Below are positions 25,238-33,330 of a stretch of 64,000 bases of DNA, one piece after another. Both the position numbers and the translations under genes were made by a program. Origin of the DNA: CAZKCI01 sp964584165 (lineage in GTDB: Bacteria; Auribacterota; Erginobacteria; Erginobacterales; CAZKCI01); NCBI GenBank assembly GCA_964584165.1, contig CAZOYW010000002.1, positions 84,825 through 148,824 on the forward strand. Reading direction: 5' to 3'. Below the pieces are notes generated by a model that worked only from the letters and a program-made list of their open reading frames with translations, was not told the DNA's origin and did not search any database. Each line of letters starts with the position of its first letter. Position 1 is the first letter of the stretch.

Positions 25238-26434
25238 ATGACAAACCGCTCGATCAAGCCGGCATCCCGCACCTCCCGCGTGGCCTACGCCATCCGGGAT
25301 ATCGTGGTCCTGGCGGAGAAGGTCGCCCGCCAGGGCAAGGAGATGCTCTACCTTAACATCGGAGACCCCAACCTCTTCGATTTTCGCACCCCGCCGCACA
25401 TCATCGAGGCCACCTACCGGGCCTTGCGGGAGAACCAGAACGGCTACGCCCCCTCCTCGGGCGTGCCCGAGGCCCGGGAGGCGATCGCCCGGGAGGCGCA
25501 GCGGAAGGGGATCCGCTCCGTTCGCGACGTCTTCGTCACCACCGGAGCCACCGAGGCGATCGACATCTGCTTCGCCGCCCTGGCCGACCGGGGCGAGAAC
25601 CTCCTCATCCCCTCCCCGGGCTACCCCACCTACTCCGCCATCCTGAACAAGTTCGAGGTGGAGCCCCGCAACTACGTGCTCGACGAGGGGAACCGCTGGC
25701 AGCCCGCCCTCGAGGACATTGAGAAGAAGATCGACCGGAAGACCCGGGGCATCGTCTTGATCAACCCCAACAACCCCACCGGGGCCCTTTGCGACGAGGA
25801 GACGGTCCGGGGGATCGTCCGCCTGGCCTTGAAGCACAATCTAGTCATCTTCTCCGATGAGATCTACGACCGCCTGATCCTGGACGGCGGGAGGTACGCC
25901 TCCCCGGCCGCGCTCGACGCCGACGTCCCCGTGGTCACCCTCTCCGGCCTCTCCAAGAACTACCTCGCCCCCGGCTTCCGGGTGGGCTGGGCGGTGATCA
26001 GCGGCGACGCCCGGGTCCTCGGAGGGTATCTCGAGGGCGTGAACAAGCTCCTGCGCGCCCGCCTCTGCGCCAACCATCCCGAGCAGTGGGCGATCCGTCC
26101 CGCCCTGGAGGGGGACCAGTCCCACCTCGCCGAGACCACCGCCAAGCTCTCGCGCCGCCGCGACCTCACGGTGAAGATGCTGAACTCCATCCCCGGGATC
26201 ACCTGCGTCAAGCCCGAGGGCGCCTTCTACGCCTACCCGCGGATCGAGCTGCCCATCTCCGACGACGATTTCGTCCGGCGGCTGATCGAGGAGTGCGGCG
26301 TGGTCACCGTCCCCGGGACCGGCTTCGGCCAGGCGAAAGGGACCAAGCATTTCCGCGTGGTCTTCCTCCCCCCCGAGGGCGTCCTGGAGAAGGCCTACCG
26401 GAAGATCGCCGCCTTCTGCCGCCTCATTTCTTGA
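25238..26434 (+). CDS. Class I/II aminotransferase (AlaA-like)
   Basis: The 398-residue PLP enzyme starts best at ATG 25238; an in-frame TTG 13 codons earlier would add a hydrophobic stretch not expected in the family. Landmarks are YLNIGDPNLFDF, GYAPSSGVPEAREAIA, LINPNNPTGA, SDEIYDRL and SGLSKNYLAPGFRVGW, which contains the PLP lysine. It is closest to alanine/valine-pyruvate transaminases of the AlaA group. The substrate is not fixed by context. The stop codon is inside a palindrome shared with nfo. Confidence 0.85.
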   Translation: MTNRSIKPASRTSRVAYAIRDIVVLAEKVARQGKEMLYLNIGDPNLFDFRTPPHIIEATYRALRENQNGYAPSSGVPEAREAIAREAQRKGIRSVRDVFVTTGATEAIDICFAALADRGENLLIPSPGYPTYSAILNKFEVEPRNYVLDEGNRWQPALEDIEKKIDRKTRGIVLINPNNPTGALCDEETVRGIVRLALKHNLVIFSDEIYDRLILDGGRYASPAALDADVPVVTLSGLSKNYLAPGFRVGWAVISGDARVLGGYLEGVNKLLRARLCANHPEQWAIRPALEGDQSHLAETTAKLSRRRDLTVKMLNSIPGITCVKPEGAFYAYPRIELPISDDDFVRRLIEECGVVTVPGTGFGQAKGTKHFRVVFLPPEGVLEKAYRKIAAFCRLIS

Positions 26435-26464
26435 GAGGCCGCGAGCGGCCTCTCAAGAAATGAG
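26423..26464. repeat. Perfect 20-bp palindrome joining two genes
   Basis: Arms 26423-26442 and 26445-26464 are exact complements with a two-base loop. The left arm contains the aminotransferase stop (26432-26434), the right arm contains the nfo ATG (26460-26462). A hairpin this strong at a start codon could occlude ribosome binding. Confidence 0.85.
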
Positions 26465-27314
26465 AGTCGGCGCCCACATCTCGATCACCGGCGGGGTGGA
26501 GAAGGCGGTCGACCGGGCGGTGGAGGTCGGTTGCGAGGCGGTCCAGATCTTCAGCGGGAACCCGCGGGGCTGGAAGGTCAAGGTCCTCGCCCCCGCCGAG
26601 GGAGACCGCTTCCGCGCCCTCTGCGCGGAGCGCTCCCTTCACCCGGTCGTCGTCCACACCCCCTACCTGATCAACCTCGCCTCGCCGGACGAGGGGATCT
26701 ACCGGAAGTCGCTCCAGGCCTTTGCGACCGATCTCGGGCGGGCGCGTTCGCTCGGGGCCCGGATGTTCGTCACCCATGTCGGCTTCCACCGGGGGGAGGG
26801 TTTCCGGGCCGGCCTGGAGCGGATGGCCAACGCCCTGGGCGAGGCCCTGTCCCGGTCCGGCGAGACCGGGGTCGAGGTTCTTCTGGAGAACACCGCCAGC
26901 GCGGGCTCGAGCCTCGGCCACCGCTTCGAATTCATAGCCGAGATCATGGGCCTGTCCGGCGTCGCGGACCGGCTCTACCTCTGCCTCGACACCTGCCACG
27001 CCTTCGTCTCGGGCTACGACGTCGGGAGCGCCGTCGGCCTCGACCGGACGCTCTCCGAGATCGACCGCTTCTTCGGCCTCGACCGCCTCCGCCTCGTCCA
27101 CTTCAACGACTCGAAGTATGGCCTCGGCTCCCACCGCGACCGCCACGAGCACATCGGCGAGGGGGAGATCGGGCTCCAAGGGATGAGGAGGATCGCCCGC
27201 CATCCGGCTCTCCGGGAGAAGGTCTTCATCATCGAGACCCCCAAGAAGACGCCGGAGGACGACCTGAGGAACCTGGCCCTCCTGAAATCATTCCGGGACG
27301 AAGAAGCATCTTAG
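26460..27314 (+). CDS. nfo: Endonuclease IV
   Basis: A 284-residue AP endonuclease acting in base-excision repair. The start MRVGAHISITGG is typical. Metal and active-site motifs include VVHTPYLINLA, VTHVGFH, LLENTA, LDTCHAFVSGYDV, HFNDSK, GSHRDRHEHIGEG and IIETP. These cover the nine expected zinc ligands. The start codon is embedded in a palindrome and no free Shine-Dalgarno sequence is visible. The stop TAG is in the word ATCTTAGGAA. Confidence 0.94.
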   Translation: MRVGAHISITGGVEKAVDRAVEVGCEAVQIFSGNPRGWKVKVLAPAEGDRFRALCAERSLHPVVVHTPYLINLASPDEGIYRKSLQAFATDLGRARSLGARMFVTHVGFHRGEGFRAGLERMANALGEALSRSGETGVEVLLENTASAGSSLGHRFEFIAEIMGLSGVADRLYLCLDTCHAFVSGYDVGSAVGLDRTLSEIDRFFGLDRLRLVHFNDSKYGLGSHRDRHEHIGEGEIGLQGMRRIARHPALREKVFIIETPKKTPEDDLRNLALLKSFRDEEAS

Positions 27315-27329
27315 GAAGCAAAGGAATAT

Positions 27330-27403
27330 CTTAGGAAGCCAGGAAACCAGGAGAACAGGGAAGGGGGGCACGCCGCCCCCTCCTGGTTTCCTGGATTCCT
27401 AAG
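27330..27403. repeat. CTTAGGAAGCCAGGAAACC word hairpin between convergent genes
   Basis: Arms 27330-27352 and 27381-27403 match at 22 of 23 positions. ATCTTAGGAA also occurs at the nfo stop. The minus-strand gene next door ends in the same word, so both convergent stop codons come from repeat copies. The stem would serve as a two-way terminator. Confidence 0.8.
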
Positions 27404-27617
27404 ATGAGTATTTGCCGAGGAATATCCCCGTCACCGCTTCCCGGGTAAGCGTGAACTCGTGGACGTGCTTCTGAAAGGCGTGGTGGCGGAGGCCGCTGAA
27501 CTGGAGGATGAGAAAGGCGTCGGCGGCGAAGAGGAGCGAGATTGTCTCCTCGGTCGACGGGGAATGAGGCGGGCAGCCCTTCCCGCCGTCGGATAGTTCC
27601 CCGCGCGATACGGCCAC
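27399..27617 (-). CDS. Small hypothetical protein (72 residues)
   Basis: The reading frame shows strong C/G third positions matching the neighbours (for example CTC CTC TTC GCC GCC GAC GCC). It encodes ETISLLFAADAFLILQFSGL and RHHAFQKHVHEFTLT. I do not recognise a family. A GTG at 27617 is the likely start; a TATGAT -10 box on the minus strand (27648-27653) lies about 30 bases upstream. Divergent from leuS. It may instead be the remnant of a longer gene. Confidence 0.45.
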   Translation of the reverse strand: MAVSRGELSDGGKGCPPHSPSTEETISLLFAADAFLILQFSGLRHHAFQKHVHEFTLTREAVTGIFLGKYSS

Positions 27618-27624
27618 TCCGCCG

Positions 27625-27652
27625 TTGAATACCCCCCGCGAAGTGCTATCAT
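27625..27652 (+). promoter_or_regulatory. Putative leuS promoter, short leader
   Basis: TTGAAT (27625-27630), 16 bases, TATCAT (27647-27652). The leuS ATG is only 12 bases beyond the -10 box, implying a leader of about five bases and a near-leaderless message. Confidence 0.5.
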
Positions 27653-27664
27653 ACCAGTCCGCCC

Positions 27665-30253
27665 ATGAAAGACTACGACTTCGCATCCATCGAGAAGAAA
27701 TGGCGCGCCCGTTGGGGCGAGATCGGCCTTTTCCGGACCGATCTCTCCCGGGCGGAGAAGAAGTTCTACTGCCTGATGATGTTCCCCTATCCCTCGGCCG
27801 CCCTCCACGTCGGCCACGGGCGGAACTACATCATCGGGGACGCCGTCGCCCGCTACCACATGATGAAAGGGTACAACGTCCTCGCTCCGATGGGCTGGGA
27901 CTCCTTCGGCCTCCCGGCCGAGAACGCCGCCATCAAGTCCGGCGTCCATCCGGCCGACTCCACCGCCCGAAACATCGCCACCATGCACCGGCAGATGGGG
28001 GAGTGGGGGGTGGGCTACGACTGGGACCGGGAGATCTCCGCCTGTTCGCCCGAGTATTACCGCTGGACCCAGTGGCTCTTCCTCCATTTTTTCGACCGGG
28101 GGCTCGCCTATAAAAAGAAGGCTCTTGTCAACTGGTGCCCCTCCTGCTCCACGTCGCTCGCCAACGAGCAGGTGATCGACGGGAAGTGCGAGCGTTGCCG
28201 TTCGACGGTGGAGAAGAAGAACCTCGAGCAGTGGTTCTTCCGGATCACCGCCTACGCCCAGAGGTTGCTCGACGATCTGAAGACGCTCGACGGCTGGCCG
28301 GAGCGGGTCAAGACGATGCAGGAAAACTGGATCGGCCGCTCCGAGGGGGCGGAGGTCGACTTCCGGATCAAGGGGCACCGCCGGGCGCTCCGCATCTTCA
28401 CCACCCGCCCCGACACCCTCTGGGGGGCGACCTTCATGGTCATGGCTCCGGAGCACCCCCTCCTCGACGAGATCGCCTCCCCCGAGCAGCGGGGTAAGAT
28501 CCTCTCCTACCGGGAGGAAGTCGGACGGGAGTCGGAGATCGAGCGGGCGGCGGTGGACAAGGAGAAGACCGGAGTCTTCACCGGGGCCTGGGCGGTCAAC
28601 CCGGTGAATGGCGAGGAGATCCCGATCTGGGCCGCCGACTACGTGATGATGACCTACGGGACGGGCGCGATCATGGCCGTCCCCGCCCACGACCGGAGGG
28701 ACTTCGACTTCGCCCGGACCCACGGCCTTTCGGTGCGGGTGGTCATCGCCCCCCCCGGCTGGGACGGCGGAGAGCTCTCCGCCGCCTACGAGGACGTGGA
28801 CGCGGGGACGATGGTCGCCTCCGGGGTTTTCGACGGCACCCCAGCCCGGGAAGGAAAGGGGAAGGTCACCGAGTGGCTCGCGGAGAAGAAACTTGGTCGC
28901 GCGGTCGTCCACTACCGCCTGCGCGACTGGCTCCTCTCCCGCCAGCGCTACTGGGGAGCGCCCATCCCCATCGTCTACTGCGAGGAGTGCGGGGCGGTGC
29001 CCGTTCCCGTCCGGGACCTCCCCGTCCTGCTCCCCCGGGAGGTGAACTTCGTCCCTACCGGCCAGTCCCCGCTCGCTCTCTCCGAGGAGTTCAAGCGCAC
29101 GACCTGTCCGGAATGCGGAGGGGCGGCCGTCCGGGAGACCGACACCATGGACACCTTCGTCGACTCCTCCTGGTATTTCCTCCGCTATCTCACCCCCCGG
29201 GACAACACCCAGCCCTTCGACACCGATCTCTGCAACCTCTGGCTCCCCGTGGACCAGTATATCGGCGGGGTGGAGCACGCGACGATGCACCTGATCTACG
29301 CCCGCTTCTTCACCAAGGTCCTTTTCGATTCCGGTCTCCTGGGGTTTTCCGAGCCGTTCCGGAAGCTCTTCACCCAGGGGATGATCTGCAAGGAGGCCTA
29401 CTACTCCCAGGGGAAGGGGTATCTCTCCCCGGACCAGGTCCGCTTCGAGAACGGGAAGGCCGTGGACGCCGCCTCCGGCGCGCCGGTGGAAGCGCGGCTG
29501 GAGAAGATGTCGAAGTCGCGGCTCAACGTCGTCCCCCCGGACCGGCTCATCGCCGAGCACGGGGCCGATGCGGTCCGCCTCTACACCCTCTTCATCGGCC
29601 CGCCGGAGAAGGACGCCGAGTGGAACGATCAGGCGATGGAGGGAGCCTCCCGCTTCCTGAAGCGCCTCTGGAAGAAGGTGCAGGAGACGGCCCCCGCGCT
29701 GGCCGGCCTCGACCGGACGCCGGTCGACCGTTCGGCGCTGAACGCCGCCGAAAAGGCGCTCTTCCGCAAGACCCACCAGACGATCGACAAGGTGAGCCGC
29801 GACATGGAGGGCGCCTTCCACTTCAACACGGCGATCGCCTCGGTGATGGAGCTCGTCAACGAGGCCTACTCCACCACCCCGGAAGCGGGGCGCGCGACCG
29901 GCCTTAAAGTCATGCGGGAGGCGCTGGAGGCGGCGGTTCTCTGCCTCGCTCCCTTCGTCCCCCACGTCTGCGAGGAGCTCTGGCGGGATCTCGGCCACGC
30001 TGAGTCGGTCTTCCGTTCCGCCTGGCCCGAGGCCGACCGCTCCGCCCTTATCGCCGAGGAGGTGGAGCTGGCGGTCCAGGTCAACGGGAAGGTGCGCGGC
30101 CGCGTCACCGTCCCCGCCGATCTCGACGAGGAGTCGGTCCGGGAGCGGGCGCTTTCGGACGAGCGGGTGAAGCCCTTCCTCGAGGGCGCGGTGGCGAAGG
30201 TGGTCGTCGTCCCCGGCCGCCTGGTCAACATCGTCGTCCGTCCGCGCGCCTGA
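27665..30253 (+). CDS. leuS: Leucyl-tRNA synthetase
   Basis: An 862-residue class I synthetase. HIGH appears as PSAALHVGHGRNY, the zinc-type insert has CPSC and CERC, the editing domain has TRPDTLWGATFMVMAPEH and YGTGAIMAVPAHD, and the second catalytic motif is KMSKSRLNVV. Length and order are normal for bacterial LeuS. No Shine-Dalgarno sequence precedes the ATG, consistent with a leaderless message. Confidence 0.96.
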   Translation: MKDYDFASIEKKWRARWGEIGLFRTDLSRAEKKFYCLMMFPYPSAALHVGHGRNYIIGDAVARYHMMKGYNVLAPMGWDSFGLPAENAAIKSGVHPADSTARNIATMHRQMGEWGVGYDWDREISACSPEYYRWTQWLFLHFFDRGLAYKKKALVNWCPSCSTSLANEQVIDGKCERCRSTVEKKNLEQWFFRITAYAQRLLDDLKTLDGWPERVKTMQENWIGRSEGAEVDFRIKGHRRALRIFTTRPDTLWGATFMVMAPEHPLLDEIASPEQRGKILSYREEVGRESEIERAAVDKEKTGVFTGAWAVNPVNGEEIPIWAADYVMMTYGTGAIMAVPAHDRRDFDFARTHGLSVRVVIAPPGWDGGELSAAYEDVDAGTMVASGVFDGTPAREGKGKVTEWLAEKKLGRAVVHYRLRDWLLSRQRYWGAPIPIVYCEECGAVPVPVRDLPVLLPREVNFVPTGQSPLALSEEFKRTTCPECGGAAVRETDTMDTFVDSSWYFLRYLTPRDNTQPFDTDLCNLWLPVDQYIGGVEHATMHLIYARFFTKVLFDSGLLGFSEPFRKLFTQGMICKEAYYSQGKGYLSPDQVRFENGKAVDAASGAPVEARLEKMSKSRLNVVPPDRLIAEHGADAVRLYTLFIGPPEKDAEWNDQAMEGASRFLKRLWKKVQETAPALAGLDRTPVDRSALNAAEKALFRKTHQTIDKVSRDMEGAFHFNTAIASVMELVNEAYSTTPEAGRATGLKVMREALEAAVLCLAPFVPHVCEELWRDLGHAESVFRSAWPEADRSALIAEEVELAVQVNGKVRGRVTVPADLDEESVRERALSDERVKPFLEGAVAKVVVVPGRLVNIVVRPRA

Positions 30254-30290
30254 CCGGCCCGATCATTCGCGCAACGGGAGGAGAGCGCCC

Positions 30291-30608
30291 ATGGCCGCGC
30301 CCGAGAGATCGTTCCCCTGCGTCCGGAGCGCCCTCTCCGCTCTCCGCCGGCGGCTCGGCGCGCTGACCGGCCGGCTCCTCTCCCTGACCCGACTCGACCG
30401 GCTCACCCTGAAGGAGCGCTGGCTCGTGATCGGCCTCCTCGCCGCCCTCCTCTGGGGTCTGCTCGGCCTCGCCTGGGAGAAGCTTCAGCGCGCGCGGCGC
30501 CCAGCGGCCGATCCGGCCGGACTCTATGAGGAGCTGCGCCGAGCCCTCCCCGAGGGCGAAGTGGTGCCGGGGGGGAGGGGGGAAAATGAGGTTACTAGAG
30601 GTTACTAA
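30291..30608 (+). CDS. Small single-helix membrane protein
   Basis: The 105-residue frame starts behind GGGAGGAG. It has a basic N-terminus, one membrane helix (WLVIGLLAALLWGLLGLAW, about residues 44-62) and a short soluble tail (DPAGLYEELRRALPEGEVV). No family recognised. Its last residues (EVTRGY) and its stop codon come from the 10-base tandem repeat at 30588, so the ancestral C-terminus may have been lost. Codon use resembles neighbours. Confidence 0.5.
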   Translation: MAAPERSFPCVRSALSALRRRLGALTGRLLSLTRLDRLTLKERWLVIGLLAALLWGLLGLAWEKLQRARRPAADPAGLYEELRRALPEGEVVPGGRGENEVTRGY

Positions 30609-30620
30609 AGGTTACTAAAG
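30588..30620. repeat. GAGGTTACTA 10-bp tandem repeat
   Basis: Three copies of GGTTACTA with a 10-base period, decaying into GGTTGCGAAGG. The first copies provide the stop codon of the small membrane protein. Confidence 0.8.
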
Positions 30621-30666
30621 GTTGCGAAGGGGTTGCGGAATAGCCCTGTCGTGTGGCTGTCGTGGA

Positions 30667-31764
30667 ATGAAAAAACCAGGCGCTGCCGAACTCTCGTCGC
30701 CCGATCTCCTCTGGGAACTGCCCCGCTTGGTCTCCGAGGTGATGGAGATATCCGACCGGGGTTACGAGGGTCCCTTTCTCGTTTTTTGGGGCGCGCTCCG
30801 GCTCCCCTCCGATCAGGCCTTCCGGATCATCCGCGAGAATACAGAGCCCTTCGGCCTCCTCCCCTTCCTGGCCCGGGACGAGCGGGGGACGGCGCTCAAG
30901 TTCGCGCCGGGCCGGACGGAGCGCCGTCCCGAGCGCCCGCTCGTCCACCTCCTCCTCTTCCTGGCCACGGTCTTAAGCACGTTGCTCGTCGGCGCCGCCT
31001 TCCGGGAGGTCGGGCCGCGCGAGCTTGTGGCCCGCCCCCTCCTCATCCTCCGGGGCTGGCCCTTTTCCGCCGCCCTCCTCACCATCCTCCTCTGCCACGA
31101 ATTCGCCCATTACCTCGTATCGCTGCGCCACGGTGTGAAGTCGTCGCTCCCCTACTTCATCCCCTTTCCGAACCTTTTCGGGACGATGGGGGCCCTGATC
31201 GTCAGCCGCTCGCCTTTCCCGGACCGGAAGAGCCTCTTCGACGTGGGGATCGCCGGACCGGCTGCCTCCTTCGTCCTCTCCGCCGCCGCCATTTTCGCCG
31301 GTCTCTCCGAGCTCAAGCTCGCTTCCGCGCCCTTGCCCCCGGAAGCGATCAGCTTCGGCGACTCCCTTCTCGCCCGGTTCATCTTCGGCCTGCGCTTCCC
31401 CCAGCTCGCCCCCGGCCAGGAGATCATGATCGGTCCGGTCTCCTTCGCCGGCTGGGTGGGGCTTCTGGTCACGGCGATCAACCTTTCCCCCATCGGCCAG
31501 CTCGACGGCGGCCATGTCGCCTATGCCGTCTTCGGGAGGAGGCATCCCCTGGTCGGCCGAATCTTCGTCGGGGTCCTGGTCCTGCTCGGCCTCGTCTTCT
31601 GGGAAGGCTGGCTCGTCTGGGTCTTGATCATCCTGCTCATGGGTATCCGCCATCCTCCGCCGCTCGACGATCTCACGCCCCTCGATAACCGCCGGAGGGT
31701 CCTGGCCGTCCTGGTCCTCCTGATCCTCGTTCTCTCCTTCGTCCCCGCCCCGATCACGGGTTGA
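30667..31764 (+). CDS. Site-2 protease family (M50) membrane metalloprotease
   Basis: The 365-residue protein starts at ATG 30667. A soluble N-terminal domain (about 95 residues) is followed by at least seven helices. The zinc site HEFAH is in ILLCHEFAHYL, the third-ligand motif is NLSPIGQLDGGH, and PFPNLFGTMGA lies between them. The arrangement is like the EGY/plant-type and cyanobacterial M50 proteases, which cut membrane proteins inside the bilayer. No PDZ domain is seen. Substrate unknown; an anti-sigma factor is possible but not indicated here. Confidence 0.85.
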   Translation: MKKPGAAELSSPDLLWELPRLVSEVMEISDRGYEGPFLVFWGALRLPSDQAFRIIRENTEPFGLLPFLARDERGTALKFAPGRTERRPERPLVHLLLFLATVLSTLLVGAAFREVGPRELVARPLLILRGWPFSAALLTILLCHEFAHYLVSLRHGVKSSLPYFIPFPNLFGTMGALIVSRSPFPDRKSLFDVGIAGPAASFVLSAAAIFAGLSELKLASAPLPPEAISFGDSLLARFIFGLRFPQLAPGQEIMIGPVSFAGWVGLLVTAINLSPIGQLDGGHVAYAVFGRRHPLVGRIFVGVLVLLGLVFWEGWLVWVLIILLMGIRHPPPLDDLTPLDNRRRVLAVLVLLILVLSFVPAPITG

Positions 31765-31767
31765 TCG

Positions 31768-32289
31768 CATTACCCGGGGTTGCGCCTTGNNNNNNNNNNN
31801 NNNNNNNNNNNNNNNNNNNNNNNNNNNNNNNNNNNNNNNNNNNNNNNNNNNNNNNNNNNNNNNNNNNNNNNNNNNNNNNNNNNNNNNNNCCTTGGGGCGC
31901 AACCCTGGGCTATGAGACGCAACCCCTTCGGGGTTGGGATCGTCCTGACGCCCGTGATGTCCCAGGGTAGCGCCTTGCGGCGCAACCCTGGGCTAGGGGA
32001 CACAACCCCTTCGGGGTTGGGATCGTCGTGACGCCCGTGATGTCCCAGGGTAGCGCCTTGGGGCGCAACCCTGGGCTATGAGACGCAACCCCTTCGGGGT
32101 TGTCTCGCCGGCCTCGCCTCGTCATTCGCCGGGGGAATCCCAACGGGATTCCGTCATAGCAGCCCGGGGTTGCGCCCCAAGGCGCTACCCCGGGTAAACG
32201 GCGGCAATATCCCTCTCAACCCCGAAGGGGTTGTGTCAATCGGGTTGTCGACCGTTCGACGGGCGACAACCCCGTCGGGGGGCCTTCCC
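31768..32289. repeat. 83-bp tandem palindromic repeat around assembly gap
   Basis: After the gap a unit of exactly 83 bases begins at 31890, 31973 and 32056 (the third is truncated). Each unit holds the hairpin AACCCCTTCGGGGTT and a larger stem of AGGGTAGCGCC with GGCGCAACCCT. Downstream (32166-32290) related pieces lie in inverted orientation, ending with ACAACCCCGTCGGGG. Short frames through it (PTPKGL, RRNPGL) are artefacts. This is the only gene-free stretch over 300 bases and I see no gene in it. Confidence 0.85.
31790..31889. other. Assembly gap (100 N)
   Basis: Exactly 100 unknown bases, the conventional placeholder for a gap of unknown size. It lies inside the 83-base tandem array, which probably broke the assembly; the true repeat count is unknown. 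Confidence 0.95.
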
Positions 32290-33240
32290 CTATTCCCTGT
32301 GTTCCGTCAGGGCCAGGTAGGCCACCACGCCGGAGTTGATGGCGTAGAGGACGGGGTAAGAGAGCCAGATGACGTAGATCACGAGGAGGGAGAAGCCCGC
32401 GATCGTTCCGCTCAGGGTGAGGAGCGGCGAGGAGGCGGGGAGGGAGGAGGGCATGGGGAGGGCGGTCTCCAGGACGGGGGCCACCTTGTGGAAGAAGGGC
32501 GGGATGTTCATGATCACCGTCCCGGGCGTGTCTCCCAGGATGGAAGCGGAGAGGGCGAAGAAGACCGAGAGGGCGCCCAGGAGGACGATGGTCGCGGCCG
32601 CGAAGTAGGCGGCGGTGAGGAAAAGGATGGTGAAGATATACCCCCAGAAGGTGAAGAAGCGTTTCCGGACCAGGGCGGTGAGCTCCTGGAAGGCGCGGCG
32701 GGCGGGGAGGTCCCGGTCGATGATGAGGGAGGGGAGGAGGAGGGTCCCGGCGAGAAGGGTGAGCACGCCGATCACGATGAAGAGGGAGAGGAGGAACTGG
32801 GGCACGATCAGGAGCGACCAGATCAGGGAGCCGGCCGCGGGGAGGAGCCCGATCGAGATCAGGACAGCGAGGAGGATCAGGCAGAGGAGGAGGAAGGAGA
32901 GGACGCTTAAGGGGGCGCGCAGGAGGCGGGGCCCGTAGCGGATCCCCCGGCGCAGGGAATAAGCGAGTTCGCCGCCCGCCTTCTCATGCAGGGCGAGCGC
33001 GGTGACGGGGCCGGAGAAGACGAGGAGGATGAGGTAGAAGGCGATCGCTCCCATCAGGTTGAGAAACCAGGGGAGGAAGGTGAGGGAGCCCTGGGCGAGA
33101 TAGGCGAGAGTGGAGAAGGCGTAGGCGGCCAGGAGCGCGCAGAAGAGCCCTAAGGCCGTGATCGCGATCTGGCGGTAGTCGAAGGTCCGATAGACGACCC
33201 GGAGGAGGTCGGCATACGAAGACTGGCGTCTTGCCGGCAT
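32290..33240 (-). CDS. Polytopic membrane protein of unknown family
   Basis: The 316-residue protein has about six long hydrophobic segments, for example ITALGLFCALLAAYAFSTLA, LLCLILLAVLISIGLLPAAG and LLSLFIVIGVLTLLAGTLLL. Between them are basic loops (ELAYSLRRGIRYGPRLLRA, FQELTALVRKRFFTFW). The internal LPSLIIDRDLPARRAFQEL is reminiscent of the glycerophosphoryl-diester or DUF975-like membrane domains, but I cannot name it. The stop lies at the edge of the repeat region. Confidence 0.7.
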   Translation of the reverse strand: MPARRQSSYADLLRVVYRTFDYRQIAITALGLFCALLAAYAFSTLAYLAQGSLTFLPWFLNLMGAIAFYLILLVFSGPVTALALHEKAGGELAYSLRRGIRYGPRLLRAPLSVLSFLLLCLILLAVLISIGLLPAAGSLIWSLLIVPQFLLSLFIVIGVLTLLAGTLLLPSLIIDRDLPARRAFQELTALVRKRFFTFWGYIFTILFLTAAYFAAATIVLLGALSVFFALSASILGDTPGTVIMNIPPFFHKVAPVLETALPMPSSLPASSPLLTLSGTIAGFSLLVIYVIWLSYPVLYAINSGVVAYLALTEHRE

Positions 33241-33244
33241 GGTC

Positions 33245-33289
33245 GATTAAACCTTGTCCGATTATTCCTGTTTAATCAGTGAAAGTAAA
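33245..33289 (-). promoter_or_regulatory. Putative minus-strand promoter with GATTAAAC inverted repeat
   Basis: On the minus strand TTTACT (33284-33289) and AATAAT (33261-33266) are 17 bases apart upstream of the gene starting at 33240. GATTAAAC (33245-33252) and GTTTAATC (33270-33277) flank the -10 box as an 8-base inverted repeat and could be an operator. Confidence 0.4.
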
Positions 33290-33330
33290 CCGAAGATGCC
33301 GGGCCTGACCAACCCCGGGGAGGTGGCGAG

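Noticed and set aside
31890..32143. Short frames in the 83-bp array (PTPKGL, RRNPGL peptides)
   Set aside because: They arise from palindromic repeat DNA and run into the N gap; such peptides are typical spurious annotations.
31768..32289. Possible CRISPR array because of regular 83-base spacing
   Set aside because: The whole 83-base unit repeats with no unique spacers, and no cas gene is present.
33246..33289. Promoter for the plus-strand Spy-like gene in the divergent region
   Set aside because: TTGTCC and TTTAAT there are only 11 bases apart; the minus-strand reading gives a better spaced promoter.
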